Notes: generated by a model not told the origin, from the sequence alone. A DNA stretch of 64,000 nucleotides from Metabacillus kandeliae (GCF_021166585.1 NZ_JAJOZE010000007.1:62001-126000), one strand, 5' to 3'; shown: positions 1 through 7,245, counted from the first letter of the stretch. Numbers and translations: made by a program.

Positions 1-324
1 GTGCCGGAAGTGAGAAGAAAAACAGCTGAAATGGATTTGAAGCTGTACAGTGCTCGCCAGCTGATGTATGCAGCTGCTGCTAAATGGGATGAGGACGAGG
101 CAGTTCGTCCAAGTCTTGGAGCAGAGCTTGCTGCAGTGAAGCATATTGCCGTGAATGCAGCAATCGATACAGTTGATTTGGCAATGAGAATGGTCGGAGG
201 GCAAAGCCTGTTTAAATCAAAGCCGCTTGAAAGGCTGTACAGGGATGTAAGAGCAGGACTGCACAATCCTCCTTCAGAGGATGTCGCAATTAAACTGATG
301 GCAGACAGAGCCTACAGGGAATAA
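1..324 (+). CDS. acyl-CoA dehydrogenase, C-terminal fragment (cut by window edge)
   Basis: The open frame runs from the first base, so the GTG at position 1 is probably an internal valine and the 5' part lies outside the window. The 107 visible residues match the C-terminal helical domain of the acyl-CoA dehydrogenase family: a run rich in helix formers, then VGGQSLFKSKPLERLYRDVR and a tail ending in ADRAYRE. Enzymes of this family oxidise an acyl-CoA to the enoyl-CoA with FAD. The catalytic base and FAD-binding parts cannot be checked here, and the substrate cannot be inferred. An intrinsic terminator follows the stop codon by four bases. Confidence 0.75.
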   Translation: MPEVRRKTAEMDLKLYSARQLMYAAAAKWDEDEAVRPSLGAELAAVKHIAVNAAIDTVDLAMRMVGGQSLFKSKPLERLYRDVRAGLHNPPSEDVAIKLMADRAYRE

Positions 325-327
325 AGA

Positions 328-356
328 AGAGCGGGGCAGCTGCTGTCCCGCTCTTT
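328..356. terminator. bidirectional intrinsic terminator
   Basis: A 12 bp GC-rich stem (328-339 pairing with 343-354) is followed by T residues on the + strand. It sits between the convergent acyl-CoA dehydrogenase and YuiD-like genes and can serve both. Confidence 0.8.
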
Positions 357-359
357 GCA

Positions 360-833
360 TTACTTCCTTGCATCTTCTATTTTCGCACAGGCAATTCCAA
401 TCAAAATTCCAAGAAGAGCGCCGCCGGCAACCTCTGCGGGCTGATGGCCCAAAAGTTCATTCAGCTCTTCCTGCTGCTTGACATGCCCGAGCCCTGGGAG
501 ATGGCCCGATATGACCTCGATGTCTTCGTCAAGATCATTCACAAGCTTGGCGATCTCGCCTGTATGCCTTCTGATTCCTTGCGCATCATACATCACGATG
601 GCGCCGAAAACGACTGCCAATGCGGTCTCAATTGAGCTTGTCCCTTTTTTGGCAGCGACATATGAAGCAAGTGAAGCAACGCCTGCGGAGTGAGAGCTTG
701 GCATTCCGCCAGTTGAAAAAATGGTTCTCCAATCCCATTTTCCAGTCATTTTTTTATACGTAAAAAGCTTAAGTCCCTGTGCAATCCCAATGGCAGATAA
801 TGCTGTTACAATTCCTGAATTGGCTTTGTTCAT
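360..833 (-). CDS. yuiD: YuiD-like divergent PAP2-family membrane protein
   Basis: The product is a 157-residue membrane protein of the DUF212 family (B. subtilis YuiD). Three features support this: the motif GGMPSSHSAGVASL near residue 43, a later RRHTGEIA stretch, and a hydrophobic C-terminal segment. SxxxH-type motifs of this sort resemble the acid phosphatase/PAP2 fold, but the biochemical function of the family is not established. I place the start at ATG 833 because GGTGAG lies just upstream. A GTG at 842 in the same frame is an alternative start. The gene is convergent with the acyl-CoA dehydrogenase gene and has its own upstream region shared with the ABC-F leader. Confidence 0.8.
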   Translation of the reverse strand: MNKANSGIVTALSAIGIAQGLKLFTYKKMTGKWDWRTIFSTGGMPSSHSAGVASLASYVAAKKGTSSIETALAVVFGAIVMYDAQGIRRHTGEIAKLVNDLDEDIEVISGHLPGLGHVKQQEELNELLGHQPAEVAGGALLGILIGIACAKIEDARK

Positions 834-939
834 TTCACTCACCCCGATTAAATTTAGTTTGAAACAAAAAAGAGAAACTATTCAGCTCCTTTAACCTTAT
901 ACCCAATAATCCGCTTGCTGAAAATATTGCCTGCAGCCA

Positions 940-968
940 TTGCATAAATTGAAAAAAGTGAATATACT
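940..968 (+). promoter_or_regulatory. sigma-A promoter of the ABC-F leader
   Basis: TTGCAT (940-945) and TATACT (963-968) are separated by exactly 17 bp. Transcription would begin near 975, producing a leader of about 280 nt before the ABC-F start codon. Confidence 0.65.
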
Positions 969-1007
969 ATAACTAATTCAGCGTACGGAAAGGAGAAAAA
1001 AGGGCCG

Positions 1008-1019
1008 ATGAAGTTTTAA
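1008..1019 (+). CDS. three-codon upstream ORF (Met-Lys-Phe) in the leader
   Basis: ATG AAG TTT TAA follows a purine-rich GGAAAGGAG stretch (988-995) and an AGGG at 1001-1004. It is about 33 nt downstream of the predicted transcription start. Very short upstream ORFs are known in leaders of antibiotic-induced ABC-F genes, where a stalled ribosome changes leader folding. The position and ribosome binding site make this a plausible sensor; translation is not demonstrated. Confidence 0.5.
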   Translation: MKF

Positions 1020-1162
1020 TCTTATTTTTCTAAAGGATTGCCAATAAGCAATAACCTGGAGAAATAGGATTCGTCTGCCCTTTTTGATCTATAGCAAACC
1101 CTCCGTCAAAGGGGGAAGTCTGTTTCCACAGACAGACTGCTATGTTTTTTAAGTGCACCCGG

Positions 1163-1198
1163 AAACCTCTTCAGGCATATTGCTTGGGAGGTTTTTTT
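1163..1198 (+). terminator. leader terminator upstream of ABC-F gene
   Basis: AAACCTC (1163-1169) pairs with GAGGTTT (1188-1194), followed by a run of seven T. It lies about 60 bp before the coding start, inside the transcript, as expected of an attenuator rather than an end-of-gene terminator. Confidence 0.75.
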
Positions 1199-1258
1199 GC
1201 ATAGAGCTTTGCTGGGTGATAAAACAGCAGAGCCTTGTTTTAGAAAGGGGATGCATGT

Positions 1259-2992
1259 ATGAACATAGTAAAAATCCGAAGCATTTTTAAAAATTTTGGT
1301 GAAAAAGAAATATTAAAAGGAGCGAGCCTTGATATTAGGGCTGGTGATAAAATCGGGCTTGTCGGATATAACGGTACAGGTAAAACAACGCTGCTGCGCA
1401 TTCTTGCTGGAGTCCTGAGCCAAGACAGCGGAAGCATTGACACGTTTGGAAAACAGCTGACAATCGGATATCTGCAGCAGTCTGTTGATTATACTGAAGG
1501 CAATTTTGCGTCCATGATGCATGGGGAAGGATTAAAATCAGCACTCGAAGCAAGCAGCCGTCTTGGGTTTAAAAAAACAGCCGATTTGGAAAGGGAGCGT
1601 TTGCGGCATTTAAGCGGGGGGGAGAAGCTGAAGCTAGCTCTTTCAGAAGTATGGGCGGGAAACCCGCAATTGCTTATACTTGATGAGCCAACCAATCATC
1701 TCGATTTGCAGGGCGTGAACTGGCTTGTTGATGAGCTTGCGAAATTTCATGGTGCTGCTATTATTGTTTCACATGACAGGTATTTTCTTGACAGGACCGC
1801 AAACAGGGTGGAAGAGCTCGCCGCCGGCAAGCTTGAAAGCTATACCGGAAACTATACGGCCTATAGAGAGGAAAAGAAAGGAAGAAGAGAGGCACAGCAG
1901 CATCAATATGAAAAGCAGCAAAAATACAAAGATAAAATAGAGGAGCAGATTGATAACTTGAAGGGCTGGTCAGACAAAGCCCATAATGATTCAAGAAAAA
2001 AAGAACGCTTAAAATTAGGGAAAAAAGAATACTTCAGAATGAAAGCGAAGAAAAAGGATGTTCAAATCAAGTCAAAAATGAAAAGACTGACGGCAGAGCT
2101 GGAGAACAACAAAGCGGATAAACCCCTTGAGGAACCTGGCCTATTCTTTGAGTTCGAAAACGCAGATAAGAGAGGGAAAAGAATGATCGAAGCCAGTCAT
2201 CTGAGGAAAAGCTTCGGCGGGAGTCTTCTTTTCCAAGACAGCAGCTTTTACGTAAAGCAGGGTGAAAAGGTCGGACTCATAGGGCCAAATGGATCCGGTA
2301 AGACAACTCTTCTTAAGATGATTCTTGGTGAACAAGGTGTTTCAGAAGGGTCACTATGGGTGAGCCCTGCTTTAAAGATCGGATACTTGAGCCAGGATGT
2401 CGGTGACCTGCCTGGAAATGTCACACCTCAGGAAGCACTGAATCTTTCTTCACGCGAAGATATTCTTTCCTTTAGAAGCATATGTGCCGGACTGGGTATG
2501 AAAGAGGAAACCGTCAGCCAAAAGATTGAAAACCTTAGCCTTGGTCAGCGGACAAGAATAAAACTCGCGGGACTGCTGTTAGATGAAACGGACTTGCTTA
2601 TTTTGGACGAACCAACGAACCATCTGGACCTGCCGGCCAGGGAGCAGCTTGAAGAAACCCTGCTGTCATTTAAAGGCACATTGCTGCTGGTTTCCCATGA
2701 TGCGTACTTTATGGAAAAACTGTCTGATAAGCTGTTGGTTTTTCAGCATCAGCAGGTGAAAAGGCATGAGGAAGGATTAAAAGACTTTATTGAGAAAAAA
2801 GAGCAAAACAGTACTGCATCGAAACAGGAGGATACAAAAAATGATCTGTTGATTATTGAAACAAAATTGGCGGCTGTTCTCGGTGAATTAAGCCTGCTGC
2901 AGCCGGCAGACCCTAAATTTCAGGAGCTTGACAAGGAATTTCAAAAGCTGGCATCTGAAAAACGTGCCCTTCAGCAAAAACAAAACAAGTAG
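1259..2992 (+). CDS. vmlR: VmlR-like ABC-F ribosomal protection ATPase
   Basis: The 577-residue cytosolic protein has two ABC ATPase domains and no membrane domain. The first has Walker A GYNGTGKTT (36-44), signature LSGGE (118-122) and Walker B LLILDEPTNHLDL. The second has Walker A GPNGSGKTT (342-350) and a variant signature LSLGQ. The basic linker at about 200-300 is the segment that reaches the peptidyl-transferase centre in antibiotic-resistance ABC-F proteins, and a C-terminal coiled coil follows. Similarity is strongest to B. subtilis VmlR, which protects ribosomes from virginiamycin M and lincosamides. The start at ATG 1259 is 8 nt after AAAGGGG; an ATG at 1251 abuts the ribosome binding site and gives only three codons. 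The attenuator leader supports a resistance role; the drug spectrum is inference. Confidence 0.75.
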   Translation: MNIVKIRSIFKNFGEKEILKGASLDIRAGDKIGLVGYNGTGKTTLLRILAGVLSQDSGSIDTFGKQLTIGYLQQSVDYTEGNFASMMHGEGLKSALEASSRLGFKKTADLERERLRHLSGGEKLKLALSEVWAGNPQLLILDEPTNHLDLQGVNWLVDELAKFHGAAIIVSHDRYFLDRTANRVEELAAGKLESYTGNYTAYREEKKGRREAQQHQYEKQQKYKDKIEEQIDNLKGWSDKAHNDSRKKERLKLGKKEYFRMKAKKKDVQIKSKMKRLTAELENNKADKPLEEPGLFFEFENADKRGKRMIEASHLRKSFGGSLLFQDSSFYVKQGEKVGLIGPNGSGKTTLLKMILGEQGVSEGSLWVSPALKIGYLSQDVGDLPGNVTPQEALNLSSREDILSFRSICAGLGMKEETVSQKIENLSLGQRTRIKLAGLLLDETDLLILDEPTNHLDLPAREQLEETLLSFKGTLLLVSHDAYFMEKLSDKLLVFQHQQVKRHEEGLKDFIEKKEQNSTASKQEDTKNDLLIIETKLAAVLGELSLLQPADPKFQELDKEFQKLASEKRALQQKQNK

Positions 2993-2996
2993 AAAG

Positions 2997-3028
2997 AAAG
3001 AGCCTGGCCATTAGCGGCCAGGCTCTTT
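2997..3028. terminator. bidirectional intrinsic terminator
   Basis: AGAGCCTGGCC pairs with GGCCAGGCTCT around a six-base loop, with A and T runs on either side. It separates the ABC-F gene from the small minus-strand gene at 3033. Confidence 0.8.
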
Positions 3029-3032
3029 CCTC

Positions 3033-3152
3033 TTACTTCCCGGCAGCTGCTCCGCCTGATCCAGGCAGGTTGGCCATCGAAACAGTAATTCCGCCGCCGA
3101 TAATTCCTGTCAGCAGTAAACTGATCAAAATCCGCCTGCCTATATCTTTCAT
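3033..3152 (-). CDS. small membrane or secreted peptide, 39 aa
   Basis: This short ORF encodes a 39-residue peptide: a basic N-terminus (MKDIGRRI), one hydrophobic glycine-rich segment and a small Gly/Ala tail. A good ribosome binding site (GGAGG, 9 nt upstream of the ATG) and a terminator immediately after the stop support expression. I do not recognise a family. It could be a single-pass membrane peptide or an uncleaved signal-like peptide. A longer ORF in another frame (2971-3213) overlaps it but lacks a comparable ribosome binding site. Confidence 0.5.
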   Translation of the reverse strand: MKDIGRRILISLLLTGIIGGGITVSMANLPGSGGAAAGK

Positions 3153-3270
3153 TATTTTCAGCCTCCATATCATCGTCCAGTTCAAATCCTTTCTCACTAT
3201 ATACGGAGGACAAGCAGTCTGAAAAGGAGAAATTCGGAAGTTTTTTAAAATAGGGAAAAAGAACTGAAAA

Positions 3271-3300
3271 AAAACAGCCGTAAAATGCGGCTGTTTTATT
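3271..3300. terminator. intrinsic terminator of the HxlR gene
   Basis: AAAACAGCCG (3271-3280) pairs with CGGCTGTTTT (3288-3297). It lies just downstream of the minus-strand HxlR gene, with A-runs that become a U-run on that strand. Confidence 0.75.
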
Positions 3301-3301
3301 A

Positions 3302-3649
3302 TTAAACGTTCAGCAGAGCTACTGAAAGCTCTTTATCCTTCTTTTGCAAGTGACACTCGCCCCATTCACATAAAGAATCGAGGATAGGCTGAAGCGACCA
3401 TCCATATTCAGATAGGGAATACTCTACCTTCGGAGGCACTTGATTATATACCTGCCTTAAAATCACACCGTCTGTTTCAAGCTCTCTGAGCTGCTGTGTC
3501 AGCATTTTCTGCGTGATGCCAGGCATCAGGCGCTTCAGCTCGCTCGTTCTTTTTGTTCCTTTTGTCAAGTGGCAGAGAATGACCACTTTCCACTTTCCCC
3601 CGATCACTTCCAGTGTCGCTTCTACGGGAATATTATATACTTTTTGCAT
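3302..3649 (-). CDS. HxlR-family winged-helix transcriptional regulator
   Basis: The 115-residue protein has the HxlR signature: an early EVIGGKWKVVIL helix, the recognition region GITQKMLTQQLRELETDG and the wing VPPKVEYSLSEYG. Members of this family bind palindromic or repeated operators and often sense reactive electrophiles, sometimes through an N-terminal cysteine. The only cysteines here are in ILCHL (about residue 26) and near the C-terminus, so a redox role is possible but unproven. The gene is divergent from the MFS pump at 3932, the usual arrangement for a local repressor. GGAG lies 7 nt upstream of the ATG. Confidence 0.85.
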   Translation of the reverse strand: MQKVYNIPVEATLEVIGGKWKVVILCHLTKGTKRTSELKRLMPGITQKMLTQQLRELETDGVILRQVYNQVPPKVEYSLSEYGWSLQPILDSLCEWGECHLQKKDKELSVALLNV

Positions 3650-3685
3650 TTTATCACTCCTGCTTCATACTAAGGATCTTTTTGG

Positions 3686-3785
3686 GGTGTATATCAATAT
3701 TAGATAGTATGTACGAAGTATACCACTCCGGCAAATGATATACACCTGCTAATTGCTGTCAATCAGCAGGCACTTTTTAGTGCCT
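3686..3785. promoter_or_regulatory. operator-like inverted repeats between HxlR and MFS genes
   Basis: Two perfect inverted repeats lie in the divergent spacer. GGTGTATATCA (3686-3696) is repeated inverted at 3736-3746, and AGGCACT (3768-3774) is repeated inverted at 3779-3785. A further copy of GTGCCTAT appears near 3795. They are candidate binding sites for the HxlR protein; binding is inferred from position only. Confidence 0.45.
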
Positions 3786-3931
3786 ATAAAACCGCAGGGT
3801 GCCTATATCACTTTAAAGTACGTTCTTCACGAAAGGATCATAAGGGGCCATAATAATCTATGCAGCACTACAAAGAACAGCTGCTGGATAAAAAGGCCTT
3901 TTTATCAATTTAACATTAAGGAGAGATAATA

Positions 3932-5143
3932 TTGACTTCATATACAGAAACTAATAGAGCTTTCGATTCTAAAAGGAGTCTGTTTGCGCTTTTGGCTTTG
4001 GCAATCAGCGCTTTTGGAATCGGGACAACTGAATTTATCAGTGTCGGACTTCTCCCGGGTGTTGCTAAAGATCTTGGCGTCACTGAAACAATGGCAGGGC
4101 TGACGGTTTCGCTTTATGCACTTGGGGTTGCGTTCGGAGCTCCGGTTTTAACAGCGGCAACAGCGAAAATGTCCAGAAAAAGCTTGCTTATGTGGATTAT
4201 GATTGTATTTATTGCTGGCAATGCATTTGCTGCAAGTGCCCAAACATTCGGCATTCTGCTTGCTGCAAGAGTTATTTCAGCATTTGCCCACGGTGTCTTT
4301 ATGGCCATAGGTTCTACCATCGCAGCAGATCTTGTTCCTGAAAATAAAAGAGCAGGCGCAATCTCAACAATGTTTACAGGCCTGACGGTTGCAACTGTAA
4401 CTGGTGTGCCGATCGGTACATGGGCAGGGCAGCAGTTCGGCTGGAGGGCAGCTTTTATCGGTATTACGGCCATTGGGATCATCGCTCTTATCTCCAACTC
4501 TTTCCTGGTGCCGGGCAATCTGAAAAAAGGTGCACCCGTTTCCTTTAAAGACCAAGTAAAATTAGTGACGAACAGCCGAATTCTGCTCGTTTTGCTTATA
4601 ACAGCGTTCGGATACGGCGGTACGTTTGTTGTTTTCACCTATTTGTCTCCTATACTTCAGAAAGTGACGGGTTATGCTGAAGGCACAATAAGTGCCATCC
4701 TGCTTTTTTACGGGATTGCTATTGCCATCGGCAACATGATCGGCGGAAAGCTTGCCAACAATAACCCTGTGAGATCCTTGTTTTACATGTTTATCGTTCA
4801 GGCCGTCATCCTGTTTATCCTGGCATTTACGGCACCGATGAAAATTGCCGGCCTGATTACCATCCTGGCAATGGGGCTTCTTGCTTTTATGAACGTTCCT
4901 GGATTGCAAGTATACGCCGTGATCCTTGCGGAGCGGTTTGTACCAGGGGCAGTTGACGTAGCATCAGCCCTGAACATTGCCGCATTCAATGCAGGCATTG
5001 CGATCGGATCCTATCTTGGCGGAGCTGTCGCGGATTCCATCGGACTGGTCCATACACCGTGGATCGGCGGACTAATGGTGATTGCAGCTGTCCTTTTAAC
5101 TGCTATCAGCAGAAGGCTTGAGAAAAAAGACAAAGCAGCATAA
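3932..5143 (+). CDS. MFS efflux transporter (DHA1 type)
   Basis: The 403-residue protein has about twelve hydrophobic segments typical of major facilitator drug/metabolite efflux pumps. The N-terminal FGIGTTEFISVGLLP resembles the AraJ/YdhP/PbuE-like branch. Translation starts at TTG 3932, 6-8 nt after AAGGAGAG. The divergent HxlR gene is its likely regulator, an arrangement also seen for ydeP and ydeR in B. subtilis. The substrate cannot be read from sequence. A dispersed repeat that can form a terminator, then a conventional terminator, follow the stop. Confidence 0.8.
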   Translation: MTSYTETNRAFDSKRSLFALLALAISAFGIGTTEFISVGLLPGVAKDLGVTETMAGLTVSLYALGVAFGAPVLTAATAKMSRKSLLMWIMIVFIAGNAFAASAQTFGILLAARVISAFAHGVFMAIGSTIAADLVPENKRAGAISTMFTGLTVATVTGVPIGTWAGQQFGWRAAFIGITAIGIIALISNSFLVPGNLKKGAPVSFKDQVKLVTNSRILLVLLITAFGYGGTFVVFTYLSPILQKVTGYAEGTISAILLFYGIAIAIGNMIGGKLANNNPVRSLFYMFIVQAVILFILAFTAPMKIAGLITILAMGLLAFMNVPGLQVYAVILAERFVPGAVDVASALNIAAFNAGIAIGSYLGGAVADSIGLVHTPWIGGLMVIAAVLLTAISRRLEKKDKAA

Positions 5144-5145
5144 GT

Positions 5146-5262
5146 AAAGCGGAAGCCGCTCGTTTAGCCCCGACAGCTGCTTGCGGAAAATCCCGAAAAG
5201 TCAGGTCTTAGACTTTTTGGTTTTTTCTGAAGCGACTAAACACTCGGGCTAGCGGCTATGGA
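5146..5262. repeat. dispersed repeat copy 1 (terminator-forming)
   Basis: The element begins with a GCGGAAGCCGCTCG segment followed by AGCCCCGACA, and ends with a GGGCTAGCGGCT segment. The middle forms a hairpin, CCGAAAAGTC with GACTTTTTGG, followed by T-runs. The same arrangement occurs at 52195-52322, and a related tandem form in reverse orientation at 38007-38291. It follows directly after the MFS stop codon. Confidence 0.75.
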
Positions 5263-5272
5263 TAATAAGAAA

Positions 5273-5310
5273 AGAGGGTGTCCAGTTATTGGACACCCTC
5301 TCTCTATTTC
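5273..5310 (+). terminator. intrinsic terminator
   Basis: An 11 bp perfect stem, AGAGGGTGTCC (5273-5283) with GGACACCCTCT (5291-5301), is followed by a pyrimidine-rich tail. It is the likely end of the MFS transcript. Confidence 0.8.
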
Positions 5311-5451
5311 ATCAAAACCGAAGCTTACCGCCCTGGTTACCTCCTTATCTGATGCCAGTGCTTCCATATTATAAAAAGACATGAACATAAAAAGAGAAGA
5401 AGATGCTATCATATGATGGAAATTATTTTTTATTTAACAGGAGGGATGGAA

Positions 5452-6288
5452 GTGGAAGGATATATCTGCATGACTTGCGGCGTCCAGTATGAACCTAGTG
5501 AAAGAGAACCTGAAAGCTGTCCGATTTGTGAAGATGAAAGGCAGTATGTGAACCCTGAAGGACAAAAATGGACAACACTTCAGTCCATGAAAAAGGAAGG
5601 GCGATTTCAGAATAAATGGGTGGAGGAGGAAGAAGGGCTTTACAGCGTGAAAACAGATCCTGGCTTTGCCATTGGGCAGACTGCTTATTTTATTAAGCAA
5701 GAATCAGGAAATGTACTCTGGGACTGCCTCACGTATCTTGATGAGGAAAGCATTCAAAAAATTAAAAAGCTCGGCGGCATACATGCTATTGCGATTTCTC
5801 ATCCTCATTATTATTCTGCCTGCATAGAATGGGCTGAAGAATTTGACGCAAAAGTACTTCTTCATGAAAACGACCGGCACTGGGTGCAGAGGGGATCAAA
5901 CTTCATCCAATATTGGAAAGGCCAATCTTTTCCCATCCATAAAAACATGATTTTGCACTGTCTTGGAGGTCATTTTCCAGGAGGAACGGTTATGGAATGG
6001 AGAGAAGGAAACGAGGGAAAAGGAATCCTTTTCTCAGGCGATATTCTCCAGGTAGCACCCGACCAGGATTGGGTCAGTTTCATGTACAGCTATCCTAATA
6101 TGATTCCTCTTCCGGCTGAAAAAGTGAAAGCAATGGCCATGCAGACAGAGGAGATGAAATTTGACCGTATATACAGCGCCTTCCGCCGGATTGTGAAAAA
6201 AGAGGCGCAAGCATCTGTTAAAAGATCGGCAAAAAGGTATATTGCTGCTCTGGATGGATCGCTTTTTTCAGGCGATAGAAAAAGTTGA
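5452..6288 (+). CDS. MBL-fold metallohydrolase with N-terminal zinc-ribbon
   Basis: The protein is about 278 residues long. It begins with a rubredoxin-like or zinc-ribbon segment, CMTCG and CPICED, separated by about 16 residues. A metallo-beta-lactamase-like core follows, recognisable from AIAISHPHYYSA (variant of the HxHxDH motif: His and His present, Asp replaced by Tyr-Tyr), LGGHFPGG and FSGDIL. The departure from HxHxDH suggests altered metal binding. I choose GTG 5452 because GGAGGG ends 6 nt before it; the ATG codons upstream have poor spacing. Its substrate is unknown. The next transcription unit's promoter overlaps its stop codon. Confidence 0.7.
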   Translation: MEGYICMTCGVQYEPSEREPESCPICEDERQYVNPEGQKWTTLQSMKKEGRFQNKWVEEEEGLYSVKTDPGFAIGQTAYFIKQESGNVLWDCLTYLDEESIQKIKKLGGIHAIAISHPHYYSACIEWAEEFDAKVLLHENDRHWVQRGSNFIQYWKGQSFPIHKNMILHCLGGHFPGGTVMEWREGNEGKGILFSGDILQVAPDQDWVSFMYSYPNMIPLPAEKVKAMAMQTEEMKFDRIYSAFRRIVKKEAQASVKRSAKRYIAALDGSLFSGDRKS

Positions 6289-6313
6289 CTGGTATTCGGG
6301 ACTGCGCTATAAT
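6285..6313 (+). promoter_or_regulatory. sigma-A promoter of the Mn riboswitch unit
   Basis: TTGACT (6285-6290) and TATAAT (6308-6313) are separated by 17 bp, near consensus. The -35 box overlaps the stop codon of the preceding gene. Confidence 0.8.
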
Positions 6314-6342
6314 AAATATATCTTAATAGTACGTTTACCCTC

Positions 6343-6438
6343 TCAAAGGGGAGTAGCTTTTTGAATAAAGTCGTCATTACGGGAATAACCTCCCCGGCTT
6401 TATTGGCAGCAGATACCTGCTGCTAGCGAGACCTTTGC
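6343..6438 (+). ncRNA. yybP-ykoY (Mn2+-sensing) riboswitch aptamer
   Basis: Two conserved halves of the yybP-ykoY family are present: CAAAGGGGAGTAGC at 6344-6357 and AGCGAGACCTTTG at 6425-6437. Between them lie a CGTCATTACGG hairpin region and a GCAGATACCTGC hairpin. This class binds Mn2+ and usually switches Mn exporter genes on. The 3' strand CCTTTG of the closing helix is also the 5' strand of the terminator starting at 6432, so ligand binding should prevent termination. Confidence 0.85.
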
Positions 6439-6468
6439 CAATCAATTGGTAAAGGCATTTTTATTTTT
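6432..6468 (+). terminator. riboswitch expression-platform terminator
   Basis: CCTTTGCC (6432-6439) pairs with GGTAAAGG (6448-6455, with one G-T pair), followed by a T-rich tract. Its 5' strand overlaps the riboswitch closing helix, so the two structures are mutually exclusive. Confidence 0.75.
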
Positions 6469-6469
6469 C

Positions 6470-6502
6470 AGCGCTTTTACCATTAGGTAAAAGCGCTTTT
6501 TT
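6470..6502 (+). terminator. second, tandem intrinsic terminator
   Basis: A perfect 12 bp stem, AGCGCTTTTACC with GGTAAAAGCGCT, is followed by six T. It lies directly after the riboswitch terminator and before the small FbpB-like gene. Either it is a second barrier or the riboswitch transcript mostly ends here. Confidence 0.8.
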
Positions 6503-6544
6503 CTGCTTTTAAGAGGATAGGCGGCCATAGAAAGGAAGCAAGCC

Positions 6545-6703
6545 ATGAGGAAAAATGTGTTTAAAAACATGGAAGAACTGATCAGGATCAACAAACAGGA
6601 AATGCTGAATGACACAAAAGTGCTTGAAACCATCGATGAAAAACTGGATCAGAAGCATGCTGGCTACAAAAAAAGTTCAAAAAAATTGTTAAGAAAGGCT
6701 TAA
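6545..6703 (+). CDS. small basic protein, FbpB (Fur-regulated basic protein)-like
   Basis: The 52-residue protein has the layout of the Fur-regulated basic protein family (FbpB/FbpC of B. subtilis): a basic N-terminus, then MEELIRINKQEMLNDTKVLE, an acidic/basic helical middle and a lysine-rich C-terminus. Family members help the iron-sparing small RNA FsrA repress targets. AAGGAAG lies 7-8 nt upstream of the ATG. I see no clear Fur box. The gene instead sits behind a Mn2+ riboswitch and two terminators, which is unusual. Assignment rests on a short motif, so another small-protein family is possible. Confidence 0.55.
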   Translation: MRKNVFKNMEELIRINKQEMLNDTKVLETIDEKLDQKHAGYKKSSKKLLRKA

Positions 6704-6766
6704 AACAGGCTTGGCAAAGGAATAACATATATCATACTCATTTAACTAAAGGAGCTAAAACATAAT

Positions 6767-7150
6767 ATGAAGAAACTATTATCAGCCTTTATCGTGTTCA
6801 CCCTGCTGTTCAGTCCTGCGGGCAACTTCATCAGCTTTAACCAGGACCACACAGTCAGTGCAAAAGGCTTCCGTTCTGGAGGCGGATTTAAATCACCTTC
6901 GATGTTTAAGCAAAAGAAAAGCTATAACAACTACAATAAATTCAGAGCCTACCGAAAGCCAGCATCAAGCACCAGAGGTTCTTTCATGAGAGGACTTTTC
7001 TTCGGCGGTCTGACCGGCCTTCTCTTTGGCAGCATGTTCAGCCATATGGGCGCTTTTGGGTCATTGCTTGGCCTTATGGTGAATATTATCGGGCTTTTCA
7101 TCCTTTTCTACATTATCAGGAAACTGTTCAGGACTTTTGCCGGAAGATAA
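6767..7150 (+). CDS. secreted/membrane protein with glycine-rich segment, Tim44-like hypothetical
   Basis: The 127-residue protein has an N-terminal signal-like segment (MKKLLSAFIVFTLLF), a basic Gly/Ser/Tyr-rich middle (GFRSGGGFKSPSMFKQKKSY) and one or two C-terminal hydrophobic segments (GLTGLLFGSMF and LLGLMVNIIGLFILFYII). The layout resembles short Bacillus proteins annotated with a Tim44-like domain, though only the transmembrane part is present. Function is unknown. It is 64 bp downstream of the FbpB-like gene with its own ribosome binding site (AAAGGAG), so it may be co-transcribed under the riboswitch. Confidence 0.6.
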   Translation: MKKLLSAFIVFTLLFSPAGNFISFNQDHTVSAKGFRSGGGFKSPSMFKQKKSYNNYNKFRAYRKPASSTRGSFMRGLFFGGLTGLLFGSMFSHMGAFGSLLGLMVNIIGLFILFYIIRKLFRTFAGR

Positions 7151-7160
7151 CCAGCGGAAA

Positions 7161-7191
7161 AAAAGCGGCTCTTTTTAAAGGGCCGCTTTTT
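7161..7191 (+). terminator. intrinsic terminator
   Basis: AAAAGCGGC pairs with GCCGCTTTT, followed by T residues, 10 bp after the stop at 7150. Confidence 0.75.
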
Positions 7192-7245
7192 ATATGTTAT
7201 TGGATTTTTTAAAATTTATAGCTGCATCAAAGAAAACGGATTCTT

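Larger units (their letters stand above)
975..1258 (+). promoter_or_regulatory. attenuation leader of the ABC-F resistance gene
   Basis: A leader of about 280 nt contains, in order, a three-codon ORF (1008-1019), a region able to fold as a branched hairpin closed by ATAGCA and TGCTAT (about 1091-1145), a Rho-independent terminator (1163-1198) and a second hairpin just before the ribosome binding site. CCTCC at 1100-1104 is complementary to GGAGG at 1187-1191 in the terminator stem, which suggests alternative pairing. Transcription attenuation in response to ribosome-targeting antibiotics is established for vmlR and related ABC-F genes. That it works that way here is inferred from layout. Confidence 0.65.

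Noticed and set aside
2971-3213. 80-codon minus-strand ORF overlapping the 39-residue peptide
   Set aside because: It has no good ribosome binding site, unusual composition and runs through the terminator at 2997-3028; the shorter ORF in the other frame fits better.
4114-4638. 174-codon minus-strand ORF inside the MFS gene
   Set aside because: It is the antisense shadow of a clear transporter gene with family motifs in the sense frame.
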